Assembly: GCA_964470355.1 (NCBI GenBank)
Contig: CAYYCN010000003.1
Span: 12,449 to 76,448 of the forward strand
DNA: 64,000 bases
Direction of reading: 5' to 3'
Source: Sphaerotilus sp964470355
GTDB lineage: Bacteria; Pseudomonadota; Gammaproteobacteria; Burkholderiales; Burkholderiaceae_C
Shown piece by piece: positions 1-10,695 of the stretch; the first letter of the stretch is position 1, and each line of letters starts with the position of its first letter. Both the position numbers and the translations under genes were made by a program. The notes under the pieces are model-generated. The model did no database searches and had not been told where the DNA came from. It saw only the letters and a list, made by a program, of their open reading frames with translations.

Positions 1-81
1 GCCGGTCAACGCGTCGAGGCCGTCGGCGTGCGGGTGAACGTGATCCAGGCCCCGGACGGGCCTGCGCTCACTGACTGCTGA
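1..81 (+). CDS. C-terminal end of an unidentified protein (partial)
   Basis: The first 27 codons of the window form an open frame that stops at TGA 79-81 and ends ...PDGPALTDC. Only the tail is inside the window, so the product cannot be named. It converges on the GGDEF gene and overlaps its last 14 bases, which is a common arrangement for convergent host genes. The call rests only on the open frame from the window edge and the tight convergence. Confidence 0.45.
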   Translation, partial: AGQRVEAVGVRVNVIQAPDGPALTDC

Positions 82-1312
82 CGAGCGTCATTTCCACGCA
101 CGCCTGCTCGACGCGGTTGCGACCGGCCTGCTTGGCCTTGGCCAATGCGTTTTCGGCCCGGGCGATCAATTCTTCCACCGTGGACTCGCTGTCGGGGATC
201 GCCACCGCCACGCCGACGGAAGCACTCAGGCCCACCTCGGCGTGCCGGGGCGTGCGGATCTTCAAGCGTGCGATCGTTCGGCAGATGTCTTCCGCCAGAC
301 GACGCGCCCCGGGCGCATCGGTGCTCGGCAGGATCACGTTGAACTGATCGCCATCCCACCGGCAAAACACGTCCGAGGAGCGCAAGCGTGAGCGCACCGC
401 ATCGGCCAAGCTCTGCAGCACCACGTCGCCGCACGGCTGGCCCAGCCGCTGATTCAAGCGGCGGAAATGGTCGATGTCGAGGGTGAGCAGGCCCACCGGC
501 TCACGCTGGCGCCGTGCGCGCCGCAAGGTGTGGCCGAGAATGGTGCGTCCGGTCGGTCGATTGATGCAGCCGGTCAATCCGTCGTGGCTGCCCATCGAGT
601 CGGTCTGGTTCAACACCTGCTCCACGCACGACCAGGCAAACGCGAGGCTCACCAGCCCCAACCCGCAACCGGTCAACAGCCACCACACCGAAACCGGGCC
701 GTCCAAAGCCGGCGGCACCCACGCCTCGGGCAGCACGGACGACAGCGCCCTCATCGTCAAGGCCGCCATCACCGCCAGCAGCAGCAGGCCCACGCTGGCC
801 AGCACCGGAGAGGCCCGCCCGGGACGCAGAGACCGCATCGACACCCACACCCCCGGCGCGAGAAACGCCGCGTACACGGCCGACACGACGGCCGGATCCA
901 GCTCCCGCCACCCTCCAGACATCAGCAAGGTCGCCGCCGTGGCCAGGATCAGCACGTACCACCCCCGCACCCACAGCGGAGACGCCCGGTGATCAGCGCG
1001 CCGGTACAGCGCATGGTTACCCAACACCAAGCCGGAGGCCACCAGGACCACAGAGGCGAACGCCTGCAATCCATGGCCCGCGGAAGGCCCACCGATGGCC
1101 AGGCCCGAGCCGGCCGACAACAGCGCCAGACCGAGCACCCACCACCCCAGTTCCGGCACCTGCACAAACAGGAGCCGATGCGCCGCGCATGACATGAGGA
1201 CCAGGGCCGCGGCGCTGATCAACAAAGCGGACATCAGGACAGAGCTCTGCAGCGCGTTCATCACGTTCAACATCAGGAAATACCACGGGCACACGCCCGC
1301 AACACCGAACAT
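68..1312 (-). CDS. Membrane-bound GGDEF-domain protein, degenerate active site
   Basis: The N-terminal half has several hydrophobic membrane segments. The C-terminal 160 residues or so form a GGDEF domain with the opening motif DGLTGCINR and the substrate-binding DIDHFRRLN. The signature loop reads RWDGDQF instead of GGDEF, so two of the five motif residues differ and cyclase activity is doubtful. The protein may be an inactive c-di-GMP-network sensor. I chose ATG 1312 because an AGGGG lies about nine bases before it. The open frame extends to GTG 1447, and ATG 1261 is another candidate. The next c-di-GMP gene, lapD, is 2 kb away. Confidence 0.8.
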   Translation of the reverse strand: MFGVAGVCPWYFLMLNVMNALQSSVLMSALLISAAALVLMSCAAHRLLFVQVPELGWWVLGLALLSAGSGLAIGGPSAGHGLQAFASVVLVASGLVLGNHALYRRADHRASPLWVRGWYVLILATAATLLMSGGWRELDPAVVSAVYAAFLAPGVWVSMRSLRPGRASPVLASVGLLLLAVMAALTMRALSSVLPEAWVPPALDGPVSVWWLLTGCGLGLVSLAFAWSCVEQVLNQTDSMGSHDGLTGCINRPTGRTILGHTLRRARRQREPVGLLTLDIDHFRRLNQRLGQPCGDVVLQSLADAVRSRLRSSDVFCRWDGDQFNVILPSTDAPGARRLAEDICRTIARLKIRTPRHAEVGLSASVGVAVAIPDSESTVEELIARAENALAKAKQAGRNRVEQACVEMTLVSSQ

Positions 1313-1808
1313 AGCGGTGCGCCCCTGAACCGTGGGCGCCCCCACCCAGCGCCCCGGCCAGGACGTGCGTACGTCACGGTCGCAATGCGCGGCCACCGGC
1401 CGGTCGCACACCGATACCGGCAAAAACCTTTTATTGCACCCTTGCACGCTGACCCGAATGCACGGAACGCACTTCTGTCATAGAATCTAGGGTTTTCGGC
1501 GATCTGTTCGCCATCTCGTTCATCCCCTCTGGCCTTCATCTCTCGCGGGACTGCCCCTCGATCCGAAACCTCCTTTCGGCATCCAGGCATCCGCACCGGT
1601 CGGCGGCGATGCTGTTCGACCCCTCCCGTGGGCTGCCAGTGGAGCCATTTCAGGCTCCTTGATGATTCCGCTACGCGCGCTTGAAGGATGGCGTGTGCAT
1701 CGGTGCCCGTCCACATTTCCGCGCCAAGCCGGCCGCCGAATCCTCGGCTCCGGACATCTGGCGCGAAACGCCCGTTGCCGTGTGCAGCGCGCCAACCTTT
1801 GAGACACC
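1313..1808 (+). promoter_or_regulatory. Long leader region of the rhlE-type helicase gene
   Basis: About 500 bp separate the divergent GGDEF gene from the helicase start, and no convincing protein is seen here. The stretch holds a perfect 6-bp inverted repeat (GGAGCC, 1641-1646, with GGCTCC, 1653-1658) and a weak -10-like TAGAAT at 1481-1486. DEAD-box helicase genes of Proteobacteria often have long structured cold-responsive leaders, so a regulated 5' UTR of roughly 300 nt is likely. The promoter position is inferred only. Confidence 0.4.
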
Positions 1809-3296
<1,488 letters not shown>

Positions 3297-3309
3297 GCGC
3301 GGGGCGCCG

Positions 3310-3328
3310 GGCCTGAGTGAATCAGGCC
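3310..3328. terminator. Convergent-gene inverted repeat (possible terminator)
   Basis: A perfect 7-bp inverted repeat (GGCCTGA, 5-nt loop, TCAGGCC) lies between the helicase stop and the end of lapD and overlaps the lapD stop codon. It has no T-run, so terminator function is weakly supported. Confidence 0.3.
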
Positions 3329-5241
3329 TGCGTCACCTTCACGGCGGGGCCAGTGGCCCCGTCGACGCCACAGGTCCACAGGACCTTCAGATCGGACGCA
3401 TCGGCCACGCCTTCGGCGTAGACCTTCAGGTCGAGGCTGTGCAGCAGGCGCACCGTCCGCTCCACCAGCAGTGCACGGTCGCGGTCCCGCGACACGTCGA
3501 CCCCCACGCTGCCGGCCAGCTTCACATAGTCCAGGCCCACGTCCAGCAGACCGCCCGACGTGGGCAGATCCACCCCCGCATGCTCGACGCCGATGCGCAC
3601 GCCCAGCGGGCGCAGCTGACGGACCATTTCACCCAGCACGGCAGCCTGCAGATCCACCGCCGACGCCGACACCTCGATCCACAGGCTTTGGGCTGCGACT
3701 CCGGCCGCCGCGATCCGGGCACGGATGCGCGGCAGGAACGCGGCATCCCGCATGGACTGCAGCGACACATGCACACAGCGGGGCTCGCGGTCCTGGGCGA
3801 TGCCCTGAAGGGCCAGGGACAGCGCCACCTCGTCCGTGCGGGTCGTGAGCTGCGTGCGCATGGCGTAGGGGAGCCAATGGGCAGCGGGCTCAAACTCCCC
3901 GCCGTCGTGCAATTGCAGGCGCAGCGGACACTCCATGTGCAGCAGGCCGCCACGGGGATCGATCACCGGATACTTCACGAGCCGCGCACGCTGCTCCAAC
4001 ACGGCAGATTCCAGCTGGCGGCGCCAAGCATCCTCGCCACCCAGCCCTGCCGCAGACGCCCCCCCTCGATCGGCCAGCGCGACAGCCGCCACCTCACCCG
4101 AAGCCTCGGCCCGAGCCAGAGCGGCGTCGGCACGGGCCAGCAGCGCGCCGGTCTGATCACCGCGTGACCAGGCCGCGACCGAAGCCACCAGCACCACGTC
4201 CCCGTAGGGCTCCAGGGTCGAGCGAACCCGATCGAGGATGTCCTGGGCGAACGCCTCCCCACCGACTGGCATGCTGCGGAACACCGCAAAGTCCGACCCA
4301 TTGAGGCGACCGACCGCCCGCTGGCGAACACCCTCCACGGGATGGCGCAGCACGTCGGCCAGTTCACGCAGCAGGGCGTCGGTCTGCACATGACCGAGCC
4401 GACGGTTCACACCGGCCAGATCAAGCAGACGCAGCAGCACCAGATGCCCCCGCCCCGGTCCGGTCTCGTCTTCCAGCTCGGACTGGAAGTCGGCCAGAAA
4501 CTGCCGACGATGGGTCAGACCCGTCAGTTCATCGCAATGAACCTGGCGGCGCAAGGCCTCCACCTCACGCACCTGCTCACCAAACAACGCGCGCAGGCGC
4601 TCGACCATGACGTTCAACGCACGGGCCACACGCTTCATCTCGGGAACCTGGGGCTCCTCCATCAAGATGAACTGCCGCTCGGACAACGCCTGGGCCTGGG
4701 CCACCACCGCGTCGAGAGGCCGGCGCAAACGGTGCACCGCCCACAATCCCAGCACGGCGGTCACGCCACCCAGCGCCAGCATCCACAGCGCCATGCGGAC
4801 CGATCCCGTCCACAGGTCCTCGTAGGCAAAAGCGGTGTGGCTGCGCACCTCCAGCCGACCCAACTGGGTCCAGCCGCTCGACACCTGCGCCACACCCGGC
4901 TTGGGCTGCAGCGGCAAAGCCTGTTGAAACCAGGCCGGCGCCCGCATCACCTGCGGAGGAGAGGAACGATCCACCAACACGCGACCATCGGGACCGGTCA
5001 ACACGATGCGCTCGTAATGCCCCGTGTCGAACTGTGCGGACACGCCCAGCTCCAGCAAGGACGCATCGCCCTTGAGCTGGGACAGCGTCAGCGCCAAGGA
5101 CTGCGCGTTGTCGTTGTTCTTCACCGAGACCTGGGTCTCGATGTACTCGCGGGCCTGCTGCACCGACACCCCGATGCCTCCCAGGCATCCCCCGATGACC
5201 ACCAGCAGCACCAACAGCCACACCTGCCGCATCATCGACAT
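3322..5241 (-). CDS. lapD: LapD-type c-di-GMP receptor with degenerate GGDEF and EAL domains
   Basis: This 639-residue inner-membrane protein has an N-terminal membrane helix, a periplasmic LapD/MoxY-like domain (about 25-150), a second helix (about 150-170), a HAMP-like segment, then GGDEF and EAL domains. Both active sites are broken. The GGDEF loop reads NGSDF and the EAL motif reads MECPL, as expected for a receptor rather than an enzyme. In the known Lap system, c-di-GMP-bound LapD sequesters the periplasmic protease LapG so that a large surface adhesin stays attached. The lapG homologue lies immediately downstream of its start (minus strand, 5288-5998), with lapE divergent, which supports the call. 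Confidence 0.9.
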   Translation of the reverse strand: MSMMRQVWLLVLLVVIGGCLGGIGVSVQQAREYIETQVSVKNNDNAQSLALTLSQLKGDASLLELGVSAQFDTGHYERIVLTGPDGRVLVDRSSPPQVMRAPAWFQQALPLQPKPGVAQVSSGWTQLGRLEVRSHTAFAYEDLWTGSVRMALWMLALGGVTAVLGLWAVHRLRRPLDAVVAQAQALSERQFILMEEPQVPEMKRVARALNVMVERLRALFGEQVREVEALRRQVHCDELTGLTHRRQFLADFQSELEDETGPGRGHLVLLRLLDLAGVNRRLGHVQTDALLRELADVLRHPVEGVRQRAVGRLNGSDFAVFRSMPVGGEAFAQDILDRVRSTLEPYGDVVLVASVAAWSRGDQTGALLARADAALARAEASGEVAAVALADRGGASAAGLGGEDAWRRQLESAVLEQRARLVKYPVIDPRGGLLHMECPLRLQLHDGGEFEPAAHWLPYAMRTQLTTRTDEVALSLALQGIAQDREPRCVHVSLQSMRDAAFLPRIRARIAAAGVAAQSLWIEVSASAVDLQAAVLGEMVRQLRPLGVRIGVEHAGVDLPTSGGLLDVGLDYVKLAGSVGVDVSRDRDRALLVERTVRLLHSLDLKVYAEGVADASDLKVLWTCGVDGATGPAVKVTQA

Positions 5242-5287
5242 GCGCCGCCTCCAATTTGTTCATGACCCCACATGGGCACACATTCCT

Positions 5288-5998
5288 TCAGAGCGAACCC
5301 TCTTCACGGCTGCGGGCGAGCACATCCCGCCACTTCGACAGCCGTGCCACCGGATCTCCGGCCGAGGCACCGTGCGTACCTTGCCACAAGCCCTCGGCGT
5401 TGAAGCTGAAAACAGGGGTCAAATCCGGGCGCCTGGAAGCGGGTCGAACTTCGGACACCAGGTTGTCCATGATGAGAGGCTCCCCCCCGCCAGGCGGGTA
5501 ATACGCCAACACCATGTGGGCCACCTGGCCACCGCCCAAGGCTGCGCGCACGTAGACCAGCCGCAGATCCCGGGCCGGAACCCCCGACGCCACCAGGCCG
5601 GAATACTTGGCGATCGCAAAATCCTCGCAGTCGCCCACGCCCCGCCCCAGGGTTTCGACGGGCGACGCCCAGTAGTCGTTCACCCCCCAGATCTCGATGT
5701 CCTCCCGGTAAGTGACCCGGCGGTTCACGTACTGGTTGAGGGAGTGGACCCGTCCCTCGTCATCGTTGCCTCCCGCTTGGCGCACCGCCTGTTGCCACGC
5801 ACGCAACAGCCCCGGCGCGCCCGCCCCCAGACGCTGCGCCGCCGCGGACTGCCGGTCCGGATCGATGGCCGAGTGCGACAACCCCATCACCCAACCCAGC
5901 ACCGCCAGCAGCACCCAGCGCCAAGGCCTGGCCCTGCAGAGGCTCTGCATACCCGAAAAGGCAGAGGTGACAAACGCACACGAGGTCATCGTCCTCAT
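5288..5998 (-). CDS. lapG: LapG-type periplasmic cysteine protease (transglutaminase-like)
   Basis: This protein has a signal-like hydrophobic stretch (WVLLAVLGWVMGL) and a bacterial transglutaminase-like cysteine proteinase domain. The catalytic triad is visible: Cys in GDCEDFAIAKY, His in AHMVLAYY and Asp in IMDNL. In the established system, LapG cleaves the N-terminus of a LapA-type adhesin when c-di-GMP is low. It lies 46 bp upstream of lapD on the same strand, so the two are probably co-transcribed. The start is uncertain between ATG 5998 and ATG 5950, which would sit directly before the signal peptide. No adhesin gene is in the window. Confidence 0.9.
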   Translation of the reverse strand: MRTMTSCAFVTSAFSGMQSLCRARPWRWVLLAVLGWVMGLSHSAIDPDRQSAAAQRLGAGAPGLLRAWQQAVRQAGGNDDEGRVHSLNQYVNRRVTYREDIEIWGVNDYWASPVETLGRGVGDCEDFAIAKYSGLVASGVPARDLRLVYVRAALGGGQVAHMVLAYYPPGGGEPLIMDNLVSEVRPASRRPDLTPVFSFNAEGLWQGTHGASAGDPVARLSKWRDVLARSREEGSL

Positions 5999-6224
5999 AT
6001 CGACCCACACCCCTTCAACTGAAGGCCCCAGACCCAGATCCCGAACCGGCGAAATTGGCAACGTAGACCGTGATTTGTTGTCGAATCAAGAACTTCTATG
6101 GAATACTTCAACCGCAAACTTGCAACCAGAAGTACAGATAATCGCTACGTAGTGCCCATTCGTTCAATCTCACTGGACCCCCAACGGGAGGGGGAGGTGA
6201 ACAGCGCCGGGATTCACGAAAGCC
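5999..6224. promoter_or_regulatory. Divergent control region between lapG and lapE
   Basis: These roughly 225 bp separate two divergent Lap genes and must hold both promoters. The part at 6060-6170 is clearly more AT-rich than the flanks. The 8-bp palindrome CTACGTAG at 6145-6152 is a possible operator. No exact promoter is assigned. Confidence 0.35.
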
Positions 6225-8078
6225 ATGAAAACCATCACCACCCTCGTCATCACCACCCTGGCCTTGGCGGCCCAAACCGCCTTGGCCCAACCGGCTGACT
6301 CCTTCAAGTCGGCCGTGCAGCGCGCACTCACCACCAGCCCGGAGGTGACCGCCAAGCTCAATGCCCTGCGTGCCTCCACCAGCGAAGTCGAGGTGGCCCG
6401 TGGCGGCTACTACCCGAAGCTGGACCTCTCCGCGGAAGTGGGTCGCGTCAACGACCGCATCTCCAGCCGCACCCCCGAATCCCAGAGCATGAACCACGGC
6501 GGCGTGGCCCTGACGGCCACCCAGATGCTGTGGGACGGCCTGAGCACCCGCAGCGAAGTGTCCCGGTTGGACCACGCCCGTCTGGTCCGTTACTTCGAGT
6601 TCCTGGACACGTCCGAACAGACCGCCCTCGAAACGGTGAAGGCTTATTTGGATGTACAGCGCACGACCCAGTTGGTCAAGCTGGCTGAAGACAACTATGT
6701 GAGCCATCGCCAAGTGCACGACCAGATGCTCTCGCGCGTCAAGGCCGGTGTCGGCCGTGGCGTCGATCTGGAACAGGCGGCCGCCCGCATGGCTTTGGCC
6801 GAGTCCAACCTGACGGCGGAAACGGCCAACCTGCACGACGTGACCGAACGCTACCGCCGCCTGGTGGGCGCGCTGCCGGAGGTCTCGCCAAACACCCCGA
6901 ACGTGTTCGACAAGGGCCTGCCCGCCTCCAGCGCAGCCCTGCTCGACCTGTCGGCCAAGCGAAACGCCGGCGTGGCCGCGGCCGTCGAGAATCTGCGCGC
7001 CGCCCAGGCCCAGGCCAAGCAACGCGACAGCGCCTTCCACCCGCGTGTCGAAGCCCGCATCCGCAGCGGCGTGGGCCACAACTTCGATGCCGTGGCCGAC
7101 CAGAAGCGCGACACGGCCGCCGGCCTGTCCCTGAACTGGAACCTGTTCAACGGCGGATCGGACAAGGCGCGCGTGCGTCAGGCCGCTTCGCTGCTGGACC
7201 AGGCCGGTGATCTGCGGGACAAGGCCTGCCGCGACACCCGCCAGACCGCGGCCATCGCCTTCAACGACGTGCGCAAGCTGACGGACCAGGTGCGTTACCT
7301 GGACCAGAACACGCTGTCGTCCGAGAAGACCGCCCGCGCGTACCGCCAGCAGTTCGACATCGGTCAGCGTTCGCTGCTGGATGTCCTGAACGCCGAGAAC
7401 GAGCTCTACTCGGCCCGCCGCTCGCTGTCCAACGCCGAGTACGACCTGGTGCTGGCCAAGGCCCGCACCCACGCCGCATCGAGCAACCTGGTCAATGCCC
7501 TGGGCCTGACCCGTGCAGGCGGCGCTTCGGATGACGCCCTGGGAGGGCAGTCCTGGGAAGCCGGTGACGACGCCTCATCGCGCTGCCCGCTGACCCCGAC
7601 CGAACTGCGCGTGACCGGCAAGGACGAACTCGACCAACGCGCCCGCAGTGCCGGTGCTCGCTCGGCGGCGACCCCGGCGCCTGTCGCGGCCTTGGCGCCC
7701 GCCAAGTCGACCGCCGCAGCCGCACCGAGCGACGCCTCTTTGGCCAGCACCCCGATCTCGGCCCGCCTGCTCGACTGGAGCAAGGCCTGGAACAGCAAGG
7801 ACGTGACGCAGTACGTGAGCTTCTACGATTCGAAGTTCAAGCCCGAGACAGGCACCCGCAGCGCCTGGTTCAACGCCCGCTCCAAGATGATCCGTGCCAA
7901 GGGGGCCTCGAACGTGCAACTGGCCAACGTCCAACGTCGCACCCTGCCCAATGGTCAGGTGGAAACGACGTTTGACCAGACCACCACGACAGCAGGCGCC
8001 TCTTCGACGGTCCAGAAGACCCTGACCTGGTCACGCCGGGGAGTCGAGTGGTACATCGTGAAGGAAGCCAGCCGCTAA
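6225..8078 (+). CDS. lapE: TolC-family outer membrane protein (LapE-like) with C-terminal NTF2-like domain
   Basis: This 617-residue protein has a signal peptide (ends near ALAQ) and a TolC-type efflux domain in the first 440 residues or so: two helical repeats with the pattern LNWNLFNGG and FDIGQRSLLDVLNAENEL. Such proteins form the outer-membrane channel of type I secretion. After an Ala-rich linker (about 445-520), the last 95 residues (LLDWSKAWNSKDVTQYVSFY onward) look like an NTF2/Cds6-type domain. That makes it a fusion and longer than ordinary TolC (about 450 aa). With divergent lapG-lapD it probably exports the LapG-controlled adhesin. The role of the extra domain is unknown. Confidence 0.88.
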   Translation: MKTITTLVITTLALAAQTALAQPADSFKSAVQRALTTSPEVTAKLNALRASTSEVEVARGGYYPKLDLSAEVGRVNDRISSRTPESQSMNHGGVALTATQMLWDGLSTRSEVSRLDHARLVRYFEFLDTSEQTALETVKAYLDVQRTTQLVKLAEDNYVSHRQVHDQMLSRVKAGVGRGVDLEQAAARMALAESNLTAETANLHDVTERYRRLVGALPEVSPNTPNVFDKGLPASSAALLDLSAKRNAGVAAAVENLRAAQAQAKQRDSAFHPRVEARIRSGVGHNFDAVADQKRDTAAGLSLNWNLFNGGSDKARVRQAASLLDQAGDLRDKACRDTRQTAAIAFNDVRKLTDQVRYLDQNTLSSEKTARAYRQQFDIGQRSLLDVLNAENELYSARRSLSNAEYDLVLAKARTHAASSNLVNALGLTRAGGASDDALGGQSWEAGDDASSRCPLTPTELRVTGKDELDQRARSAGARSAATPAPVAALAPAKSTAAAAPSDASLASTPISARLLDWSKAWNSKDVTQYVSFYDSKFKPETGTRSAWFNARSKMIRAKGASNVQLANVQRRTLPNGQVETTFDQTTTTAGASSTVQKTLTWSRRGVEWYIVKEASR

Positions 8079-8098
8079 ATCGCGCCTGCACCACTCAG

Positions 8099-8123
8099 AA
8101 ACCGGCCCCAGGGCCGGTTTTTT
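8099..8123 (+). terminator. Rho-independent terminator of lapE
   Basis: A 10-bp perfect stem (AAACCGGCCC with GGGCCGGTTT, loop CA) runs into a T-tract 21 bases after the lapE stop codon. Confidence 0.85.
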
Positions 8124-8148
8124 CATGCCCCGAGGGTTCACAGGAACA

Positions 8149-8781
8149 TCACCGCCCCAGCTCCAAGGCATCGAGAACCGGCTGCCACTGCCCCAGGTCA
8201 CGTGCAACCTGGCTCGTGGGCACATCCCACAGGCACAGGCCGTGAGCGGCCAGATGCACATAGTTGTGCGTGTCCCGCAAGTGGGTCAGCACCGGCACCT
8301 GAAGCGAAGCCGTCCATTGCTGAAACTGCTGGGCTGCGTGACTGTGCTCCCGCACGCGGTTGCCCATCACCGCCAAAGGCACCTTGGCGTGCTTGCGGCG
8401 CTCGGCGATCTGGGTCAAAAAGGCCTGGGTCGCGGCGATGTCGAACACGCTGGCCTGCAAGGGCACGATCACGTGATCGGCCACCGCCATGACGACATCC
8501 AGCCGCTTGCCGCGCAGGCCGGCGGGGGTGTCCAGCACCGCATGCGCGGCCCGTCTGGACAGGGGAGGCAAGTCCTCCGCATCCCCCTCCCACAAGGTGA
8601 TCGGAGGCAAGAAGGAAGGACGCTGCGACAACCACCAGCCCGCCGATTGCTGCCGATCCACGTCCGCCAGGACCACCCCACCAGATCCTGCGCAGTGGCG
8701 CGCCAGGTACCCGGCCAATTGGGTCGACACCGTCGATTTGCCCACCCCGCCTTTGGGATTCACGATCGCGATCACCGCCAT
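8149..8781 (-). CDS. parA: ParA-family P-loop ATPase
   Basis: This 210-residue Walker ATPase has the deviant Walker A NPKGGVGKST near the N-terminus, the Walker A' region VVLADVDRQQS and a Walker B-like AVLDTPAG. There is no ParB nearby, so it is likely one of the orphan chromosomal ParA/MinD-like proteins that position cargo. ATG 8781 is preferred because GGAGG sits eight bases before it. The upstream GTG 8790 overlaps that Shine-Dalgarno sequence. It is the last gene of the minus-strand run that starts with tatT, 45 bases after dctQM. Confidence 0.85.
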   Translation of the reverse strand: MAVIAIVNPKGGVGKSTVSTQLAGYLARHCAGSGGVVLADVDRQQSAGWWLSQRPSFLPPITLWEGDAEDLPPLSRRAAHAVLDTPAGLRGKRLDVVMAVADHVIVPLQASVFDIAATQAFLTQIAERRKHAKVPLAVMGNRVREHSHAAQQFQQWTASLQVPVLTHLRDTHNYVHLAAHGLCLWDVPTSQVARDLGQWQPVLDALELGR

Positions 8782-8826
8782 GCCAGGCACCTCCTCGTTT
8801 CAGTCTACTGCCGCTCGGGCGACGCC

Positions 8827-10695
8827 TCACCTCAGGCCGAAAACCGCAGGAAGAAATGTCGAGAGCGAAGGAAACAGCGCGATACACACCGTCCCCAGAA
8901 AAATGGCCCCCATGGCCGGCAAGACTGCCCGCCCCACATACCGAATGGGTTTGCCAAACATGGCCGAAGCAAAATAGAGATTCATGCCCGCGGGAGGGCA
9001 CAGAAAACCCACTTCCATCGCCGCCAAGAAAATCACACCAAAGTGAATCGGATCGATGCCGTAACTTTGGGTCAAGGGCAGCAGCAGAGGCACCAGCACC
9101 ACCAACGCCGCAAAGATTTCCATCAAGGCCGCCGAGGCAAACAGAAACACGCACAACGCCAGCAGGAATGCATGCTTTTGGGGCAAAACCTCACGCACGC
9201 TCTCGATGGCCCGATCCGGAATGCCTGCGTCCACCAGAAAGTTGGTCAGTGCCAGGGCCATGCCCAGGATGAGCATCACCCCGCCAATCAGCCGTGCGCA
9301 CATCGTCAGGGCATGGACCAGACGCTCGAAACCCAGTTCCCGGTGCGCCCAGGCCTGGGTGACGATGGCATAAGCAGCCGTCAGGGCCGCCCCCTCGGTG
9401 GGCGTGGCCAAGCCGCTGCCCAGCGAACCGATGGCAATCACTGGCGCCAGCAACTCCCAGCGGGCCGTCCAGGCCGCGCGCCACCACACCCGGTGAGGGG
9501 CCGATTCGACGGTGGACCGGGCCTCGGCCTCCGGCGCCTGCACCCACGCCGTCTGTGGTCGCCAGAATCCCCCCACCCCCAACAAACTGGCCACCATCAG
9601 CAGGGCCGGCAGCGCCCCTGCCAGAAACATGTCCATGATGGGCACCCGTGCGATCACGGCAAACATGATCAGCGGCACCGACGGTGCCAACAGCACGCCC
9701 AGGGCGCTGGCACTGGTGATGAGCCCAATCGACCGCTGCTCCGGATACCCCGCCCCACGCAGCAGCGGCAACAACAATCCGCCCAGCGCCAGGATCGTGA
9801 CCCCGCTGCCCCCAGTCGTCGCGGTGAACGCTGAGCACAGGACCGCCGCGGCCAGCACAGTGCCCCGGACCCCACCCCCAAACAGCGCCAAAAACACCTC
9901 GCCCAACCGATGCGCCGCACCAGTGTTCGCCAGAACCAGACCGGCCAGCGTGAACAGCGGAAGAGCCGGCAGCGACGGGTTGACGGTGATCTGATAGTGC
10001 GACAGGGCCACAGACGCCCATGGCAACCCCTCCGACGCAAAGAGACTCAGGGCCAACCCGCCCAGGATCGCAAAGATCGGCGCCCCAGCCCACAAGGCCA
10101 CGACCAACCCGAGCGCAGCCGGCCACACAGGCAACACCACACCCTCGAGGACATGGGCTCCGACGGCCCCCGCCACCGGAAGCCCCACGCCCGCCAACAC
10201 TTTTCCGAACCCCGACGTCGCGCACCGCCGCCCAAAACGCCACCCCAGCCAGGCAAAGCCAAAAGGCAGACTGGCCTGCACCCACCCGGTCGGCAATCCA
10301 TAGGCCAAGGCCCGGGCCGTCTCCATCTCGCTGGCCACAAATTGCCAGGCAGCCCACGCCAACATCCCGCTGATCACCGCGGTCGAGCCGTGCGCCCACC
10401 CTGCCAGCCCCGTGCGCAGCCACGGCCGATCCACACCTTCACCGGCACGTCCGAGGGCGCTGAGGTGTCCCGTGCGCTCGGCCGCCAAGGCCCCCACCAT
10501 GGCCAGAATCAGCCCCAGGTGTTGCACCACGACGGGAGCGTTCTCGACCCCTGCGCCGGACCACGTCCGCCCCACCATCTCCACCAGGGGAATGACCACC
10601 ATGAGCGCCAAGGCCAGCGACGCCACGACATCGTCCCAGCACACCCCCTCCGCCCCACGGACGGGCCCGATCTTGACATCGACAGCAGCGGTCAC
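8827..10695 (-). CDS. dctQM: Fused TRAP transporter permease (DctQ-DctM)
   Basis: This 622-residue inner-membrane protein has about 16 hydrophobic segments. The first 180 residues or so correspond to the small DctQ subunit, and the rest to the large DctM subunit (GAPIFAILGGLALSLFA, FTLAGLVLANTGAA, CPPAGMNLYFASAMFGKPI). Such fusions carry out Na+/H+-driven uptake of organic acids delivered by a periplasmic binding protein. The GTG start overlaps the dctP stop (GTGA), which indicates translational coupling. The substrate cannot be read from the sequence. Confidence 0.92.
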   Translation of the reverse strand: MTAAVDVKIGPVRGAEGVCWDDVVASLALALMVVIPLVEMVGRTWSGAGVENAPVVVQHLGLILAMVGALAAERTGHLSALGRAGEGVDRPWLRTGLAGWAHGSTAVISGMLAWAAWQFVASEMETARALAYGLPTGWVQASLPFGFAWLGWRFGRRCATSGFGKVLAGVGLPVAGAVGAHVLEGVVLPVWPAALGLVVALWAGAPIFAILGGLALSLFASEGLPWASVALSHYQITVNPSLPALPLFTLAGLVLANTGAAHRLGEVFLALFGGGVRGTVLAAAVLCSAFTATTGGSGVTILALGGLLLPLLRGAGYPEQRSIGLITSASALGVLLAPSVPLIMFAVIARVPIMDMFLAGALPALLMVASLLGVGGFWRPQTAWVQAPEAEARSTVESAPHRVWWRAAWTARWELLAPVIAIGSLGSGLATPTEGAALTAAYAIVTQAWAHRELGFERLVHALTMCARLIGGVMLILGMALALTNFLVDAGIPDRAIESVREVLPQKHAFLLALCVFLFASAALMEIFAALVVLVPLLLPLTQSYGIDPIHFGVIFLAAMEVGFLCPPAGMNLYFASAMFGKPIRYVGRAVLPAMGAIFLGTVCIALFPSLSTFLPAVFGLR

